Shown here: one piece after another, positions 9,257 to 19,626 of the stretch
Layout of the letters: every line of letters starts with the position of its first letter
How positions within the stretch are numbered: position 1 is the stretch's first letter
NCBI RefSeq assembly: GCF_003007715.1
Contig: NZ_PXNO01000008.1
Coordinates: forward strand, 36,074 to 100,073
Length of the DNA: 64,000 bases
DNA from: Marinobacter shengliensis
GTDB lineage: Bacteria; Pseudomonadota; Gammaproteobacteria; Pseudomonadales; Oleiphilaceae
Reading direction: 5' to 3'
The notes under the pieces: generated by a model
The model's database searches: none
What the model saw: only the letters and a program-made list of their open reading frames with translations
What the model was told of the DNA's origin: nothing
Made by a program: the position numbers and the translations under genes

Positions 9257-9973
9257 TCAGGAAATGGTGCCGGTTACCCGTACCCGTTTACTGCCTACGC
9301 TGGTGCTTGCGGGCTCTGCCGCCTTCCGGCGCTCTTTGATCTGGTGGTCAATGCCGTTCTTGAGTGCAATCAGCAAGCCGAGACCAACGAAAGCCCCCGG
9401 CGGCAGTACCATAAACAGCATATCCGGGTAGTGTTCAAAGGGCCGGATCACCCAATCACTCGCCATGGGGCCCAGCAAAAGATGCATGTCTGCGAACAGG
9501 GTGCCCTGGCCAACGAGTTCCCGCATTCCACCCAGTACCACCAGCACCGCCAGAAAGCCGAGGCCCATCATCGCGCCGTCCAGCAGGGCCGGTAGCGGCG
9601 GGTTCTTGGATGCAAAGGCATCGGCACGGCCCAGAATCGCGCAGTTGGTCACGATCAGCGGAATGAAAATGCCAAGAATCTGGTAAAGCTCGTAGGTGAA
9701 GGCCTGCATCAGCAATTCGGCACAGGTTACAAACGATGCAATGATCATCACAAACGCCGGAAGGCGGACGGATTCGTTGACGAAGTTACGGATGATGGAG
9801 ACCGACAGGTTGGAGCCAATCAGTACCATCAGCGTGGCGATACCGAGGCCAATGGCATTCACCACGGTGCTGGTTACGGCCAGCAGCGGGCATAAGCCGA
9901 GCACCTGAACCAGGGCAGGGTTATTGGTCCACAGGCCGTCTCTGATGATTTCAGCGGATGATTTAGTGGCCAT
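9257..9973 (-). CDS. rsxE: Electron transport complex subunit RsxE/RnfE
   Basis: A 238-residue integral membrane subunit of the Rsx/Rnf complex. It contains [17 protein letters not shown], the mirrored half-channel motif also found in RsxA, and several hydrophobic helices through residue about 205, then a basic cytosolic tail. In Rnf complexes RnfA and RnfE form the core that couples electron flow to ion movement. It starts 2 bp after rsxG. Confidence 0.94.
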   Translation of the reverse strand: MATKSSAEIIRDGLWTNNPALVQVLGLCPLLAVTSTVVNAIGLGIATLMVLIGSNLSVSIIRNFVNESVRLPAFVMIIASFVTCAELLMQAFTYELYQILGIFIPLIVTNCAILGRADAFASKNPPLPALLDGAMMGLGFLAVLVVLGGMRELVGQGTLFADMHLLLGPMASDWVIRPFEHYPDMLFMVLPPGAFVGLGLLIALKNGIDHQIKERRKAAEPASTSVGSKRVRVTGTIS

Positions 9974-9975
9974 GA

Positions 9976-10677
9976 TCAGGAATGCTCCGCAGGAGTGGAT
10001 TCACCGGCAATGGCTTCCGGAGTCAGGGTTCGGTTTCTGGGCGCGGGTGGTTCGTTCAGCCGCTCCCGGATAATATCCCGGTTCTGGCGGAAGTAGACCA
10101 GCGAATGCTGTACGGCTTTGACCACCGCCCGGGGGGTGATGGTGGCACCGGTAAACTGGTCAAACACACCACCGTTCTTTTTTACGTTCCACTGCTCGGC
10201 GGGCGGACTGCCCAGCGAGCGACCATCAAAACTGTACACCCAGTCGGATTTCCGGGTTTCAATACGGTCTCCGAGCCCCGGGGTTTCCCGGTGGTTAGTG
10301 ACCCGCACACCCAGTATGCGGCCGTCCAGATCAATGCCTACCAGCAATCGGATTTCGCCGGAATAACCATCCGGAGCAACGGCTGGCAGGATCATGCCAA
10401 TTGGCTGGCCATTGCGCCGGGCCACCCAGGCTTTGACCGGTTCACTGCCCGGTTGGCGAGCATTGGCGGGCAGAGTGATGACATCGCGCAGCATATCGTT
10501 GTCGTGCTGGTGTTCGGGGATAATCTCAAACAGGGCGCGCGCTTCGGCCCGCTCGGCCTGTTCCTGAATGCGGTCTTTGGTGATGCCCTGGGTCAGGGCA
10601 ATGGTGCCACCCGTGATGACGGCAAACAGCCCGAGGCCGATGGCACTGCGACGGATAGAGGTCGTAATGGCATTCAT
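9976..10677 (-). CDS. rsxG: Electron transport complex subunit RsxG/RnfG
   Basis: 233 residues: an N-terminal membrane anchor ([18 protein letters not shown]) and a periplasmic FMN-binding domain. The flavin is attached covalently to Thr in the S/T-GAT motif, seen here as [16 protein letters not shown] near residues 174-189. Other family motifs include [18 protein letters not shown] and [10 protein letters not shown]. It sits between rsxD and rsxE with gaps of only a few bases. Confidence 0.94.
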   Translation of the reverse strand: MNAITTSIRRSAIGLGLFAVITGGTIALTQGITKDRIQEQAERAEARALFEIIPEHQHDNDMLRDVITLPANARQPGSEPVKAWVARRNGQPIGMILPAVAPDGYSGEIRLLVGIDLDGRILGVRVTNHRETPGLGDRIETRKSDWVYSFDGRSLGSPPAEQWNVKKNGGVFDQFTGATITPRAVVKAVQHSLVYFRQNRDIIRERLNEPPAPRNRTLTPEAIAGESTPAEHS

Positions 10678-10680
10678 CGC

Positions 10681-11733
10681 TTAACCTCCACTCTTGCTGG
10701 GCACGCCACGCTTGGCCTTGTGATGACCGTAGGTTCTGGGCGGGGTGTAGTGGTCGATAAACGGCACCGCGAAATTCATCAGCAGCACACTGAATGCTAT
10801 TGCATCGGGGTAATTGCCCCAGGTTCGAATCAGATAAACCAGCACGCCAATGCCGGCGCCATAGATCAGCTTGCCCTGATGACTGGTGGCGGCGGATACC
10901 GGATCGGTGGCGATAAAGAACGCGCCCAGCATGGTGCCGCCGGCCAGTAAGTGAAGTTGCAACGGTGCATACAGATCGGCATTGCTACCGAATGCCAGAC
11001 TCATCACAACGATGGCGGCCAGGAAAGCGACGGGTATATGCCAGGTGATGATTCGGAGCCAGATCAGTAACAGGCCGCCAGCCAGAAAGGCCAGGTTGAC
11101 CCATTCCCAGCCACGGGCAACCAGGTCGCCAAAGGTTGGGTGCTGCAGCACTTCGGCGGCGGTGTGGGTGGCGATCTTGTGTTTGTATTCGTCCAGTGGC
11201 GTCGCCATGGTCCAGGCATCGATGGTGGTCTGGCTGGCGGAGAAGATAGTGGCCAGGGTTTCACCAACACCCGGTGCGCCACCCCATAGGGTTGCCGCCT
11301 GAGCCCAGTTGGTGGTCATTGCCACCGGGAAGGAAATGAGTGCCAGGGCATAGCCCACCATGGCCGGATTGAATGGGTTCGACCCAAGCCCGCCGTATAG
11401 CTGTTTAGCCACGACAATGGCGGAAATCACCGCGATGGCGGAAACCCACCAGGGTGCGAACTGTGGCAGCGACAAGCCGAGCAGCAGACCGGTTACCGCG
11501 GCGGTATTGTCTTTCAGGAAAAATGAAACAGGCTTGCTGCGCAATTTCAGGATCGCCGCTTCTGACGCCAGGGCCAGTGCGATACACCAGACCACATTGA
11601 TCAGGTTGCCCCAGCCGAAGAACAGGGTCTGGGCGATCAGGCCGGGTATGGCTGCCAGAATAACCCAGAGCATAACCCGGGATGTCGGCCGGGCATTTCG
11701 GGCATGGGGTGATGACTGTTGAACTAATGCCAT
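10681..11733 (-). CDS. rsxD: Electron transport complex subunit RsxD/RnfD
   Basis: A 350-residue polytopic membrane flavoprotein of the Rsx/Rnf complex. Family motifs include [16 protein letters not shown] (about residue 120) and [16 protein letters not shown] (about 275), the region of the covalent FMN threonine. About nine hydrophobic segments are apparent. A hydrophilic loop at about 155-205 is typical. It is placed 21 bp after rsxC and 3 bp before rsxG. Confidence 0.94.
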   Translation of the reverse strand: MALVQQSSPHARNARPTSRVMLWVILAAIPGLIAQTLFFGWGNLINVVWCIALALASEAAILKLRSKPVSFFLKDNTAAVTGLLLGLSLPQFAPWWVSAIAVISAIVVAKQLYGGLGSNPFNPAMVGYALALISFPVAMTTNWAQAATLWGGAPGVGETLATIFSASQTTIDAWTMATPLDEYKHKIATHTAAEVLQHPTFGDLVARGWEWVNLAFLAGGLLLIWLRIITWHIPVAFLAAIVVMSLAFGSNADLYAPLQLHLLAGGTMLGAFFIATDPVSAATSHQGKLIYGAGIGVLVYLIRTWGNYPDAIAFSVLLMNFAVPFIDHYTPPRTYGHHKAKRGVPSKSGG

Positions 11734-11754
11734 AAACGATAAGCCTGCAATGGG

Positions 11755-13581
11755 TTACTCAGAGGACGCATCCGAGGTGTTGTCGGCCATCTGGCCCCGG
11801 GCCTCGGCCAGGGCCTCACGGGCCCGTTCCACCCGGTCGTGATTCTTGGCTACTGCCCGTTCCAGCTTCTCCACGTTGTCGGCCTGCTGGGCCCTGGCTT
11901 CCTCCAGCATGCCCTGCATGGTGCTGAGTTTGGTTTCGGCCTGCATCAGCTGCTTTTCCAGTGTTTCAATATCGGGCTGTTCAACGGCGGGCGCAGCTGC
12001 CGGCGCCGGTTCCGCTGTCTGGGCGGCCTTGGCTTTCTTGCGCTCAAGGGCCTGTTGCACCAGCGCCGCTTTGGCCGCGCGCTCATCGGTGGCTTCTCCC
12101 TGGGCGACCGACTGTTCCGCTTCGGTCTGTTTCTGGGCCTGGGCTTCGGCAGCCGCCTTTGCCCGTTCCTTGCGCCGCAGCTCTTTCTCCTGCTGTTCCC
12201 GCTCCAACCGGGCCTGGCGGGCTTCAAAGCGCTCGCGGGCGTGGTCGGATTTCAGCTGCTCCGCACGCTGCTTGCGGATCTCATCCTTGGCGTAGCGATA
12301 GTACTGGACGAGGGGAATGGAGCTTGGGCAGACGTAGGAGCAGGCGCCACACTCGATACAATCAAACAGGTTCAGGTGTTCCGCTTTCTCGAATTCAGAG
12401 GCCTTCGAGTACCAGAACAGTTGCTGGGGCAGCAGTTCCATCGGGCAGGCCTCGGCACACTGGCTGCAGCGAATACAGGGCTGTTCCGGTGGCGGTGCCG
12501 GTAATTCGTCAGCGGTGGCGGCAATGATGCAGTTGGATGTTTTAACCAGCGGTATGGTGTCTGTGGTGAGGGTGTAGCCCATCATGGGCCCGCCAAGCAC
12601 CAGCCGGTTCAGTTGGCTCTTCTGTAACCCGCCGCTCTCAAGCAGGTAACTGGCCGGCGTCCCGACCAGTATTTCGAAGTTGCCCGGCTCACGAACCGCC
12701 TTGCCGGTAACCGTGACAATGCGGGATATCAACGGCTTGCCTTCGAAAACAGCCCGGGACACCGCCATTGCGGTGCCGACGTTCTGGCACATCACGCCGA
12801 TATCAGCGGGAATGCCGCCACTGGGCACTTCCAGGCCAGTCAGAATCTGGACCAGCTGTTTTTCCCCGCCGGATGGATATTTGGTGGGAATCACCGCAAT
12901 TTCAATCTGGGTGCCCTGGACCGCTTTCCGCATGGCGGCAATGGCCTCAGGCTTGTTGTCTTCAATACCAACCACGCAACGGGACGGCCGAAGAATCCAG
13001 GCCATGACCTTCAGACCATTGACCACTTCTGCCGCGTGTTCGCGCATTGTCATGTCATCGGCGGTGATGTAAGGCTCGCATTCGGCACCATTGAGAATCA
13101 GGGTTTCGACTTTACGATCCCGGGGAGGGCGCAGTTTGATGTCGGTAGGGAAGCCCGCGCCGCCCATACCGGCAATACCGGCTTCCCGGATCAGGTCCAG
13201 CACCGCCTCCCGATCCAGTTTGTGATAATCGCCGATGGGCTCAAGTTGGCACCACTGGTCTTCGCCATCGGGTTTCAGCACCACGCACCAGTCAGACATG
13301 CCAGAAGGGTGCGGAACCGGTCGCAGTTCAATGGCTTCGATAACGCCAGATGTAGACGCATGCACCGGCACGCCCATGCCCGTAGTGACATCCGCAATCT
13401 TTTGGCCCTTGAGTACACGCTCGCCAACCTCAACAATGACTTCAGCCGGCTCACCGATGTGCTGTTGTAGCGGCAGTACCAGCCGCTCGGGTATGCCGGC
13501 CCTGCGAATGGGGCGGCCGGTAGACTGATGTTTGTTTTCAGACGGATGAACGCCGCCGGAAAAATCCCATAGTTGCGTCAT
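11755..13581 (-). CDS. rsxC: Electron transport complex subunit RsxC/RnfC with long basic coiled-coil tail
   Basis: A 608-residue soluble electron-entry subunit. The N-terminal part has the Nqo1-like fold with GMGGAGFPTDIKL and NGAECEPYITADD (flavin/NADH-binding region). Two ferredoxin-like [4Fe-4S] motifs follow: CIRCSQCAEACP and CIECGACSYVCP (about residues 370-420). From about 440 the protein becomes a highly charged Ala/Lys/Glu/Gln coiled coil to the end, typical in kind of gammaproteobacterial RsxC but variable in length. The start overlaps the rsxB stop by one base (TGATG arrangement). Confidence 0.95.
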   Translation of the reverse strand: MTQLWDFSGGVHPSENKHQSTGRPIRRAGIPERLVLPLQQHIGEPAEVIVEVGERVLKGQKIADVTTGMGVPVHASTSGVIEAIELRPVPHPSGMSDWCVVLKPDGEDQWCQLEPIGDYHKLDREAVLDLIREAGIAGMGGAGFPTDIKLRPPRDRKVETLILNGAECEPYITADDMTMREHAAEVVNGLKVMAWILRPSRCVVGIEDNKPEAIAAMRKAVQGTQIEIAVIPTKYPSGGEKQLVQILTGLEVPSGGIPADIGVMCQNVGTAMAVSRAVFEGKPLISRIVTVTGKAVREPGNFEILVGTPASYLLESGGLQKSQLNRLVLGGPMMGYTLTTDTIPLVKTSNCIIAATADELPAPPPEQPCIRCSQCAEACPMELLPQQLFWYSKASEFEKAEHLNLFDCIECGACSYVCPSSIPLVQYYRYAKDEIRKQRAEQLKSDHARERFEARQARLEREQQEKELRRKERAKAAAEAQAQKQTEAEQSVAQGEATDERAAKAALVQQALERKKAKAAQTAEPAPAAAPAVEQPDIETLEKQLMQAETKLSTMQGMLEEARAQQADNVEKLERAVAKNHDRVERAREALAEARGQMADNTSDASSE

Positions 13582-14159
13582 CAGGCTAGGGCTCCCTGGC
13601 GATCAGTAGCAATAAGGGTTGGTTCCGGAGGAGACCAGGTCCAGCTTCGGATGTCCGGTTCAATGGTGACCATGTCAATACAGTCTACCGGGCAGGGCTC
13701 CACGCACAGGTCACAGCCGGTACATTCGCTCTCAATAACCGTGTGCATGTGTTTTGCGGAACCTAGGATGGCATCCACCGGGCAAGCCTGAATGCATTTG
13801 GTGCAGCCAATGCATTCATCTTCTCGAATAACCGCGACCCGCTTGGCCTGAGCCACACCATGTTCGGCGTCCAGCGGTTGGGGTTCCACATCCAGCAGAT
13901 CGGCCAGGGCCTTGATGGTGGTTTCGCCACCGGGTGGGCACTTGTTGATCGCGTCGCCGTTGGCAATGGCTTCGGCGTAGGGGCGGCAGCCGGGAAAACC
14001 GCATTGGCCGCATTGAGTTTGAGGCAGCAGGGCATCTATCTGTTCAACCAGTGGGTTGCCCTCGACCTTAAAGCGCTCGGAAGCAAAGCCCAGTAACCCG
14101 CCGAACACCAGGGCCAGGGCAAGCAACACCACAACGGCAATCAGGAAACTTGTCCACAT
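13581..14159 (-). CDS. rsxB: Electron transport complex subunit RsxB/RnfB
   Basis: A 192-residue iron-sulfur subunit: an N-terminal membrane helix ([16 protein letters not shown]), a cysteine motif CGQCGFPGC at about 50-60, and two classic [4Fe-4S] ferredoxin motifs, [12 protein letters not shown] and [12 protein letters not shown] (about 115-160). It relays electrons between RsxC and the membrane core. In E. coli Rsx keeps SoxR reduced; in other bacteria the same complex is an ion-pumping ferredoxin:NAD oxidoreductase. Which role applies cannot be read from sequence. Confidence 0.95.
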   Translation of the reverse strand: MWTSFLIAVVVLLALALVFGGLLGFASERFKVEGNPLVEQIDALLPQTQCGQCGFPGCRPYAEAIANGDAINKCPPGGETTIKALADLLDVEPQPLDAEHGVAQAKRVAVIREDECIGCTKCIQACPVDAILGSAKHMHTVIESECTGCDLCVEPCPVDCIDMVTIEPDIRSWTWSPPEPTLIATDRQGALA

Positions 14160-14174
14160 AAATCAACCGCTCCG

Positions 14175-14756
14175 TCAGACCGCAACCAGGCCAGTGAAAC
14201 CCAGGAATGCCAGTGCCATCAAGCCTGCGGTGATCAAGCCGATAGACGCGCCCCGGAAGGCTACTGGTACATCAGACACGGCAATCCTCTCCCGCATGGC
14301 TGCAAACAGTACCAGCACCAGCGAGAAGCCCGCGGCAGCACCGAAGCCGTACAAAACGGATTCAACAAAGTTGTTGTTCTTGTTGATGTTCAACAAGGCA
14401 ACACCCAGTACCGCGCAGTTGGTGGTGATCAGCGGAAGGAAAATGCCCAGCACACGGTAAAGCAGGGGGCTGGTCTTGCGAACCACCATTTCGGTGAACT
14501 GAACCACCACGGCAATCACCAGAATAAAGGTGATCGTTCTCAGGAACGCCAGATCAAGGGGTTCCAGCAAATAGGTATAAGCCAGGTAACTGCACACCGA
14601 TGCCAGTGTCAGCACAAACGTGGTGGCCAGGGACATACCCATGGCGGTCTCCAGCTTGCCGGAAACCCCCATGAACGGACACAGCCCCAGGAACTGCACC
14701 AGAACAAAGTTGTTTACCAGGATGGTACTGACCAGTATCAGCAAATACTCTGTCAT
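14175..14756 (-). CDS. rsxA: Electron transport complex subunit RsxA/RnfA
   Basis: A 193-residue protein with six predicted membrane helices. [18 protein letters not shown] near the N-terminus carries the conserved Cys, and [15 protein letters not shown] (about residues 100-115) carries the second, matching the pair in RsxE. The two subunits are inverted homologues forming the membrane core. It begins 24 bp after the metG stop, so metG and rsx are likely cotranscribed. Confidence 0.95.
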   Translation of the reverse strand: MTEYLLILVSTILVNNFVLVQFLGLCPFMGVSGKLETAMGMSLATTFVLTLASVCSYLAYTYLLEPLDLAFLRTITFILVIAVVVQFTEMVVRKTSPLLYRVLGIFLPLITTNCAVLGVALLNINKNNNFVESVLYGFGAAAGFSLVLVLFAAMRERIAVSDVPVAFRGASIGLITAGLMALAFLGFTGLVAV

Positions 14757-14780
14757 CGGAGTGTCTCTGCCTGTTGCTGC

Positions 14781-16817
14781 TTACATGACCCGCATGCCGG
14801 GAGTGGCACCGGAATCGGGCGACAGAATGAAAATCTCTTTGCCACCGGGGCCTGCTGCCAGGACCATCCCTTCTGACATGCCAAACTTCATCTTCCGGGG
14901 TTTCAGGTTGGCCACCATCACGGTCATACGGCCTTCCAGGTCTTCCGGTTTGTAAGCGGATTTGATACCAGCAAACACATTGCGCTCGCCATGCCCCACA
15001 TCAAGAGTCAGGCGAAGAAGCTTGTCGGCGCCTTCAACATGTTCGGCTTTGACAATTTTCGCCACGCGAAGATCCACTTTAGCGAAATCCGGGAACTCGA
15101 TTTCATCGGCAACCGGCTCCAACTCCCGCGGAGCGTCTTTTTTTGCATGACCCTGGGCCGCTGGCAGCTCGTCTTTCGAGGCATCCAGCATTTTCTCGAT
15201 CTGCACCATGTCGACCCGGTTCATCAGGGGCTTGAACTTGTCGATACCATGATCTTCCAGAAGTTCATGGCGGCGATTCCAGTTCAGCCGGTCATTCAGG
15301 AACGATTCGGAGGCCTGGGCCATCTTGGGCAGTACTGGTGCCAGATACGTGATCAGCAGGCGGAACATGTTGATGGCGTTGGTACAGATGGCCTGCAGCT
15401 TGTCGTCCTGCCCTTCCTGCTTGGCGATCACCCACGGCTGCTCGTCGTTCACGTACTGGTTGGCAATGTCGGCCAACTCCATAATCCGGCGCATGGCGCG
15501 GCCGAATTCGCGAGTTTCGTAGAACTCGGCAATCTGCTCGCCGGCGTCAATAAATTCTTTCAGTTTGTCCTGTTCGGTGACCCTGCCCAGCTTGCCGTCA
15601 AAGCGCTTGGTGATGAACCCGGCGCTGCGGCTGGCGATGTTCACCACCTTGCCCACCAGGTCTGAGTTCACCCGGGCAGCGAAGTCTTCCAGGTTCAAGT
15701 CCATGTCATCCACACCACCGGTCAGCTTGGCGGCGAAGTAGTAGCGCAGGTATTCCGGGTCCAGATGGTCCAGGTAGGTGCGCGCCATGATGAAGGTGCC
15801 ACGGGATTTGGACATCTTCTTGCCGTTGACCGTGACAAAACCATGGGCCCAGACCGCCGTTGGCGTGCGGAAACCGGCATCGTGCAACATGGATGGCCAG
15901 AAAAGGGCGTGGAAGTTGATGATGTCCTTGCCAATGAAGTGGTACACCTCAGCAGAGGAATCCTTCTTCCAGAAATGCTCGAAATCGATACCTTCGCGGT
16001 TACACAGGTTCTTGAAGCTGGCGAGGTAACCGATGGGGGCGTCCAGCCAGACATAGAAGTACTTACCGGGCGCATCCGGAATCTCGAACCCGAAATAGGG
16101 CGCATCCCGGCTGATATCCCACTCCTGCAGGCCCGCATCCAGCCACTCGGCCAGCTTGTTGGCCACCTGCGGCTGCAGGGCTCCACTGCGGGTCCACTTG
16201 CTCAGGAAATCGTGGAACTCCGGCAGCTTGAAGAAATAGTGCTCAGACTCCTTCTCAACCGGCGTAGCGCCCGACACCGCAGAACGGGGATTAATCAGCT
16301 CGGCAGGCGTGTAGGTGGCTCCACAGGCTTCGCAGTTATCGCCGTACTGATCTTCCGCCTTACACTTGGGGCAAGTGCCTTTGATGAACCGGTCCGCCAG
16401 GAACATCTCTTTTTCGGGATCAAAGAACTGGGTGATCTTGCGCGTGGCAATATGATCATTGTCTTTGAGCTGGCGGTAGATGTACTCGGAGAAATACTGG
16501 TTCTCTTCCGAGTGCGTGGAATGGTAATTATCGAAACGGATATGGAAACCAGAGAAGTCTTCCTGATGCTCCTGGCGAATCCGGTCAATCAGTTGCTCCG
16601 GGGTAATCCCCTCACGCTCGGCCCGCAACATGATGGCAGTGCCATGGGCATCGTCGGCGCAAACGTAGTAGCAGTTGTGGCCACGCATATTCTGATAGCG
16701 CACCCAGATGTCGGTCTGAATGTATTCCAGCAGGTGCCCCAGATGAATGGGCCCATTGGCGTAGGGCAGGGCGCTGGTAACCAGGATATCGCGCTGTTGC
16801 TTGCTAGCTTGCGTCAT
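14781..16817 (-). CDS. metG: Methionyl-tRNA synthetase
   Basis: A 678-residue class I aminoacyl-tRNA synthetase. The HIGH-type motif is HLGHLL (about residue 21), the zinc knuckle is [18 protein letters not shown] (about 145-162) and the KMSKS motif is KKMSKSRG (about 330). A C-terminal tRNA-binding domain starts near residue 575 ([15 protein letters not shown]). The full domain set equals the E. coli-type long form. Divergent from apbC across a 180-bp shared upstream region. Confidence 0.97.
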   Translation of the reverse strand: MTQASKQQRDILVTSALPYANGPIHLGHLLEYIQTDIWVRYQNMRGHNCYYVCADDAHGTAIMLRAEREGITPEQLIDRIRQEHQEDFSGFHIRFDNYHSTHSEENQYFSEYIYRQLKDNDHIATRKITQFFDPEKEMFLADRFIKGTCPKCKAEDQYGDNCEACGATYTPAELINPRSAVSGATPVEKESEHYFFKLPEFHDFLSKWTRSGALQPQVANKLAEWLDAGLQEWDISRDAPYFGFEIPDAPGKYFYVWLDAPIGYLASFKNLCNREGIDFEHFWKKDSSAEVYHFIGKDIINFHALFWPSMLHDAGFRTPTAVWAHGFVTVNGKKMSKSRGTFIMARTYLDHLDPEYLRYYFAAKLTGGVDDMDLNLEDFAARVNSDLVGKVVNIASRSAGFITKRFDGKLGRVTEQDKLKEFIDAGEQIAEFYETREFGRAMRRIMELADIANQYVNDEQPWVIAKQEGQDDKLQAICTNAINMFRLLITYLAPVLPKMAQASESFLNDRLNWNRRHELLEDHGIDKFKPLMNRVDMVQIEKMLDASKDELPAAQGHAKKDAPRELEPVADEIEFPDFAKVDLRVAKIVKAEHVEGADKLLRLTLDVGHGERNVFAGIKSAYKPEDLEGRMTVMVANLKPRKMKFGMSEGMVLAAGPGGKEIFILSPDSGATPGMRVM

Positions 16818-16997
16818 GGTGATGTCCGAACCTTATGTTGAGTCGGGTTGGAAAGACAAAAACGGGGTTCCGGTGACAATCGCAATTGATTGTTCCGGGT
16901 AAAGACCCCATATGGTCAGAAACGGGCACAGATGATACCTTCCAAGCCATCATTTTTCACCTGCATTCAAGCTTATGAGCTTATTCCGGAGACCCCG

Positions 16998-18098
16998 ATG
17001 ACCCAGATTTCCCAACAGGCCCTAGAAACCGCCGTCAAAGAATACCGAGACCCCTATCTCAACAAGGACCTGTACGCACTGGGTGCCGTGAAAAACCTGA
17101 CCGCTGACGACAACGGCAAGGTCACCCTCATGGTGGAATTGCCGTACCCCTCCAAGGGCATCGCCGGCGGCCTGAAACAGATCGTCGCCAATGCCCTGGA
17201 ATTTGTGGATGGCGTGGAAAGCGCTGAAGTTCACGTGGCCCAGAAGATCCACAGTTACAAAACCAACAAAGACCTCCCGGCCGTGCCGGGCGTGAAAAAC
17301 ATCATCGCCGTGGCCTCCGGCAAAGGCGGCGTGGGCAAATCCACCACTGCCGTCAACCTCGCCCTGGCCCTGCAGGCCGAGGGCGCCCGGGTTGGCATCC
17401 TCGACGCCGACATCTACGGCCCCAGCATCGGCATGATGCTCGGCGTACCCGAAGGCAAACGCCCGGACGTGCGAGAAAACAAATACTTCGTCCCCATGCA
17501 GGCCCACGGCCTGCAAGCCAACTCCATGGCCTTCGTCACCACCGACAAAACCCCCATGGTCTGGCGCGGCCCCATGGTCAGCGGCGCTGTGATGCAGCTG
17601 CTCCAGCAAACCCTGTGGGATGAACTCGACTACCTTATCATCGACATGCCCCCCGGCACCGGCGACATCCAGCTCACCCTGGCCCAGAAAGTCCCGGTCA
17701 CCGGCGCCGTCATCGTCACCACCCCCCAGGACATCGCCCTGCTGGACGGAAAAAAAGGCATCGAAATGTTCCGCAAAGTCGACATCCCGGTACTGGGCGT
17801 GGTCGAAAATATGAGCGTGCACATCTGCTCCAACTGCGGCCACGAAGAACCCCTCTTCGGCCACGGCGGCGGCGAACGCATCGCAGAAGAATACGAAACC
17901 ACCCTCCTGGGCCAGCTACCCCTGCACATGACCATCCGCGAACAAACCGACAGCGGCGCCCCGACCGTCGCGGCTGAACCGGATTCCGAAGTGGCCCGGC
18001 GGTACCTCGATATCGCCAGAAGGGTAGGGGCGGAGCTGTCTACCCGGGAGCGGAACCTTGGTGGGACTATCTCCAGTGTTTCTGTAACGGAACACTGA
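16998..18098 (+). CDS. apbC: Iron-sulfur carrier ATPase ApbC/Mrp
   Basis: 366 residues from ATG 16998, which is preceded by a GGAG site; an upstream in-frame ATG at 16890 adds 36 residues unlike the family. An N-terminal MIP18-like domain (residues 1-90) is followed by a deviant Walker A ATPase, ASGKGGVGKST, and the cluster-binding pair in HICSNCGHEEP (about 275). It delivers [4Fe-4S] clusters to apoproteins. Codon use is strikingly C-ending compared with the isp/tru genes, a trait shared by the next two genes. Confidence 0.93.
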   Translation: MTQISQQALETAVKEYRDPYLNKDLYALGAVKNLTADDNGKVTLMVELPYPSKGIAGGLKQIVANALEFVDGVESAEVHVAQKIHSYKTNKDLPAVPGVKNIIAVASGKGGVGKSTTAVNLALALQAEGARVGILDADIYGPSIGMMLGVPEGKRPDVRENKYFVPMQAHGLQANSMAFVTTDKTPMVWRGPMVSGAVMQLLQQTLWDELDYLIIDMPPGTGDIQLTLAQKVPVTGAVIVTTPQDIALLDGKKGIEMFRKVDIPVLGVVENMSVHICSNCGHEEPLFGHGGGERIAEEYETTLLGQLPLHMTIREQTDSGAPTVAAEPDSEVARRYLDIARRVGAELSTRERNLGGTISSVSVTEH

Positions 18099-18179
18099 GC
18101 CGCCTGTTCAGTTAGTCTTGCCCTAAGCCTGTCTGATTAATCAGGCCTGTCGTAAGGCGATTCCTGAGCAGTCTGCGTA

Positions 18180-18287
18180 GAGGAAGTGAGGGGCGCTTTC
18201 CAAAAATCTCGGAGGCCATGGATGGCCGGAGCGAAGCGCACATGGATGTGCTCGTAGCGTTTTTTGGAAAGCGCCCCTCACTTCCTC
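18180..18287 (-). repeat. Hairpin repeat copy B (inverted orientation)
   Basis: Perfect 27-bp arms: GAGGAAGTGAGGGGCGCTTT continuing CCAAAAA at 18180-18206, complementary to 18261-18287. Read on the minus strand the core has the order shared by copies C and D: CACATCCATGTG then GGCCATCCATGGCC. The tag GTAGCCTG lies just outside on the same relative side (18303-18310, minus strand). Located between apbC and dcd, which run in the same direction. The whole 300-bp gap contains nothing else recognisable. Confidence 0.85.
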
Positions 18288-18398
18288 TGACTCCAAGCTC
18301 ACAGGCTACAGCGAGCACGAACGCCGAGGCTTCGACAGTCACTGAAGTACAAGGTAAACTACGCCCCAATTTTTCCCAGCTGGAAACGAGAATTCACC

Positions 18399-18965
18399 AT
18401 GAGCATCAAATCCGACAAGTGGATCCGCCGGATGTCCGAACAACACGGCATGATCGAACCCTTCGAAGCCGGCCAAGTTCGGGAAAGCGAAAAGGGCCGC
18501 GTCATCTCCTACGGCACCTCAAGCTACGGCTACGACGTACGCTGCAGCAACGAATTCAAAATCTTCACCAACGTCCACAGCGCCACCGTAGACCCAAAGA
18601 ACTTCGATGAAAACAGCTTCGTCAACTACACCGGCGACGTCTGCATCATCCCGCCGAACAGCTTCGCCCTGGCGCGCACCGTGGAATACTTCCGCATCCC
18701 CAGAAGCGTACTCACCATCTGCCTGGGCAAAAGCACCTACGCCCGCTGCGGCATCATCGTCAACGTTACCCCGCTGGAACCAGAGTGGGAAGGCCAGGTA
18801 ACCCTGGAGTTCTCCAACACCACCAACCTGCCAGCGAAAATCTACGCCAACGAAGGCGTCGCCCAGATGCTGTTCTTCGAATCCGACGAAATCTGCGAAA
18901 CCAGCTACAAAGACCGGGGCGGCAAGTACCTTGGCCAGACCGGCGTGACCCTGCCCAGGACATGA
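18399..18965 (+). CDS. dcd: dCTP deaminase
   Basis: A 188-residue homotrimeric enzyme converting dCTP to dUTP for thymidylate synthesis. Family motifs: [48 protein letters not shown] with the catalytic Glu in PLEPEWEG, and C-terminal [17 protein letters not shown]. Length is typical. Its stop overlaps the start of the next gene (CATGA), so the two are translationally coupled. C-rich codon use like apbC. Confidence 0.97.
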   Translation: MSIKSDKWIRRMSEQHGMIEPFEAGQVRESEKGRVISYGTSSYGYDVRCSNEFKIFTNVHSATVDPKNFDENSFVNYTGDVCIIPPNSFALARTVEYFRIPRSVLTICLGKSTYARCGIIVNVTPLEPEWEGQVTLEFSNTTNLPAKIYANEGVAQMLFFESDEICETSYKDRGGKYLGQTGVTLPRT

Positions 18966-19561
18966 ACGCCAACCAGTTTCTTAAAGCCGTCTCACAACTG
19001 CAGGGCTGGCGCGAATGCGCCTTCCTGCTGGCTCTGGCCGAACGGGCCTTCCCCAACTACGCCCTGTTCGCTGACGCCGTTGGCATGAAAAGCGGTGGCA
19101 AAATGCGCCAGCTGCTTGACCTGGCCTGGGATACACTCCAGCAGGAGGCAACCGAAGCGGCCATCCCCCAGTTGCTCACCAAGCTCGAGAGCCTGAGCCC
19201 CAACGTTGACGACTATGACGCTTACGGTGTTTACCCGGCCTTCGACTTTTGCCAGTTGCTGGAACAGGCACTGCTCAACCGCCTGAACCCCAACAAACAT
19301 CGTGCAACCGACGCATCCCAGCTGGCCACCAGGACCATTATGGACTTCGTTGAAATGTCCGAGGGTGAAGAACTGGATGAAGACCAGTTGGTGCGCCTGT
19401 TTGAACAGCATCCGCTGCTCAAGGAAGATAAAATCTTCCAACGCGACACCGTGCTGGCCCTCAAGCGCCAGCGCACGCCACTGGAAGACTTTATCGCCGA
19501 ACTCAAGGCGGATGCCGCCAACGACGGCGTCAGCAATCTCGGTATTTCCCTCGATAGCTGA
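18962..19561 (+). CDS. YjaG-like DUF416 family protein
   Basis: 199 residues from ATG 18962, overlapping the dcd stop; a longer reading from 18785 lies inside dcd and is rejected. The sequence ([44 protein letters not shown]) matches the YjaG/DUF416 family of cytosolic, mostly helical proteins. No biochemical role is established for the family. No signal peptide or membrane segment. Coupling to dcd gives no clear functional clue. Confidence 0.8.
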   Translation: MNANQFLKAVSQLQGWRECAFLLALAERAFPNYALFADAVGMKSGGKMRQLLDLAWDTLQQEATEAAIPQLLTKLESLSPNVDDYDAYGVYPAFDFCQLLEQALLNRLNPNKHRATDASQLATRTIMDFVEMSEGEELDEDQLVRLFEQHPLLKEDKIFQRDTVLALKRQRTPLEDFIAELKADAANDGVSNLGISLDS

Positions 19562-19626
19562 GCCGCTCCGGCTCACGCTACACTTATCAGCTACCTATTG
19601 AATTGCCTGTAGAACGGATCAGCGCC

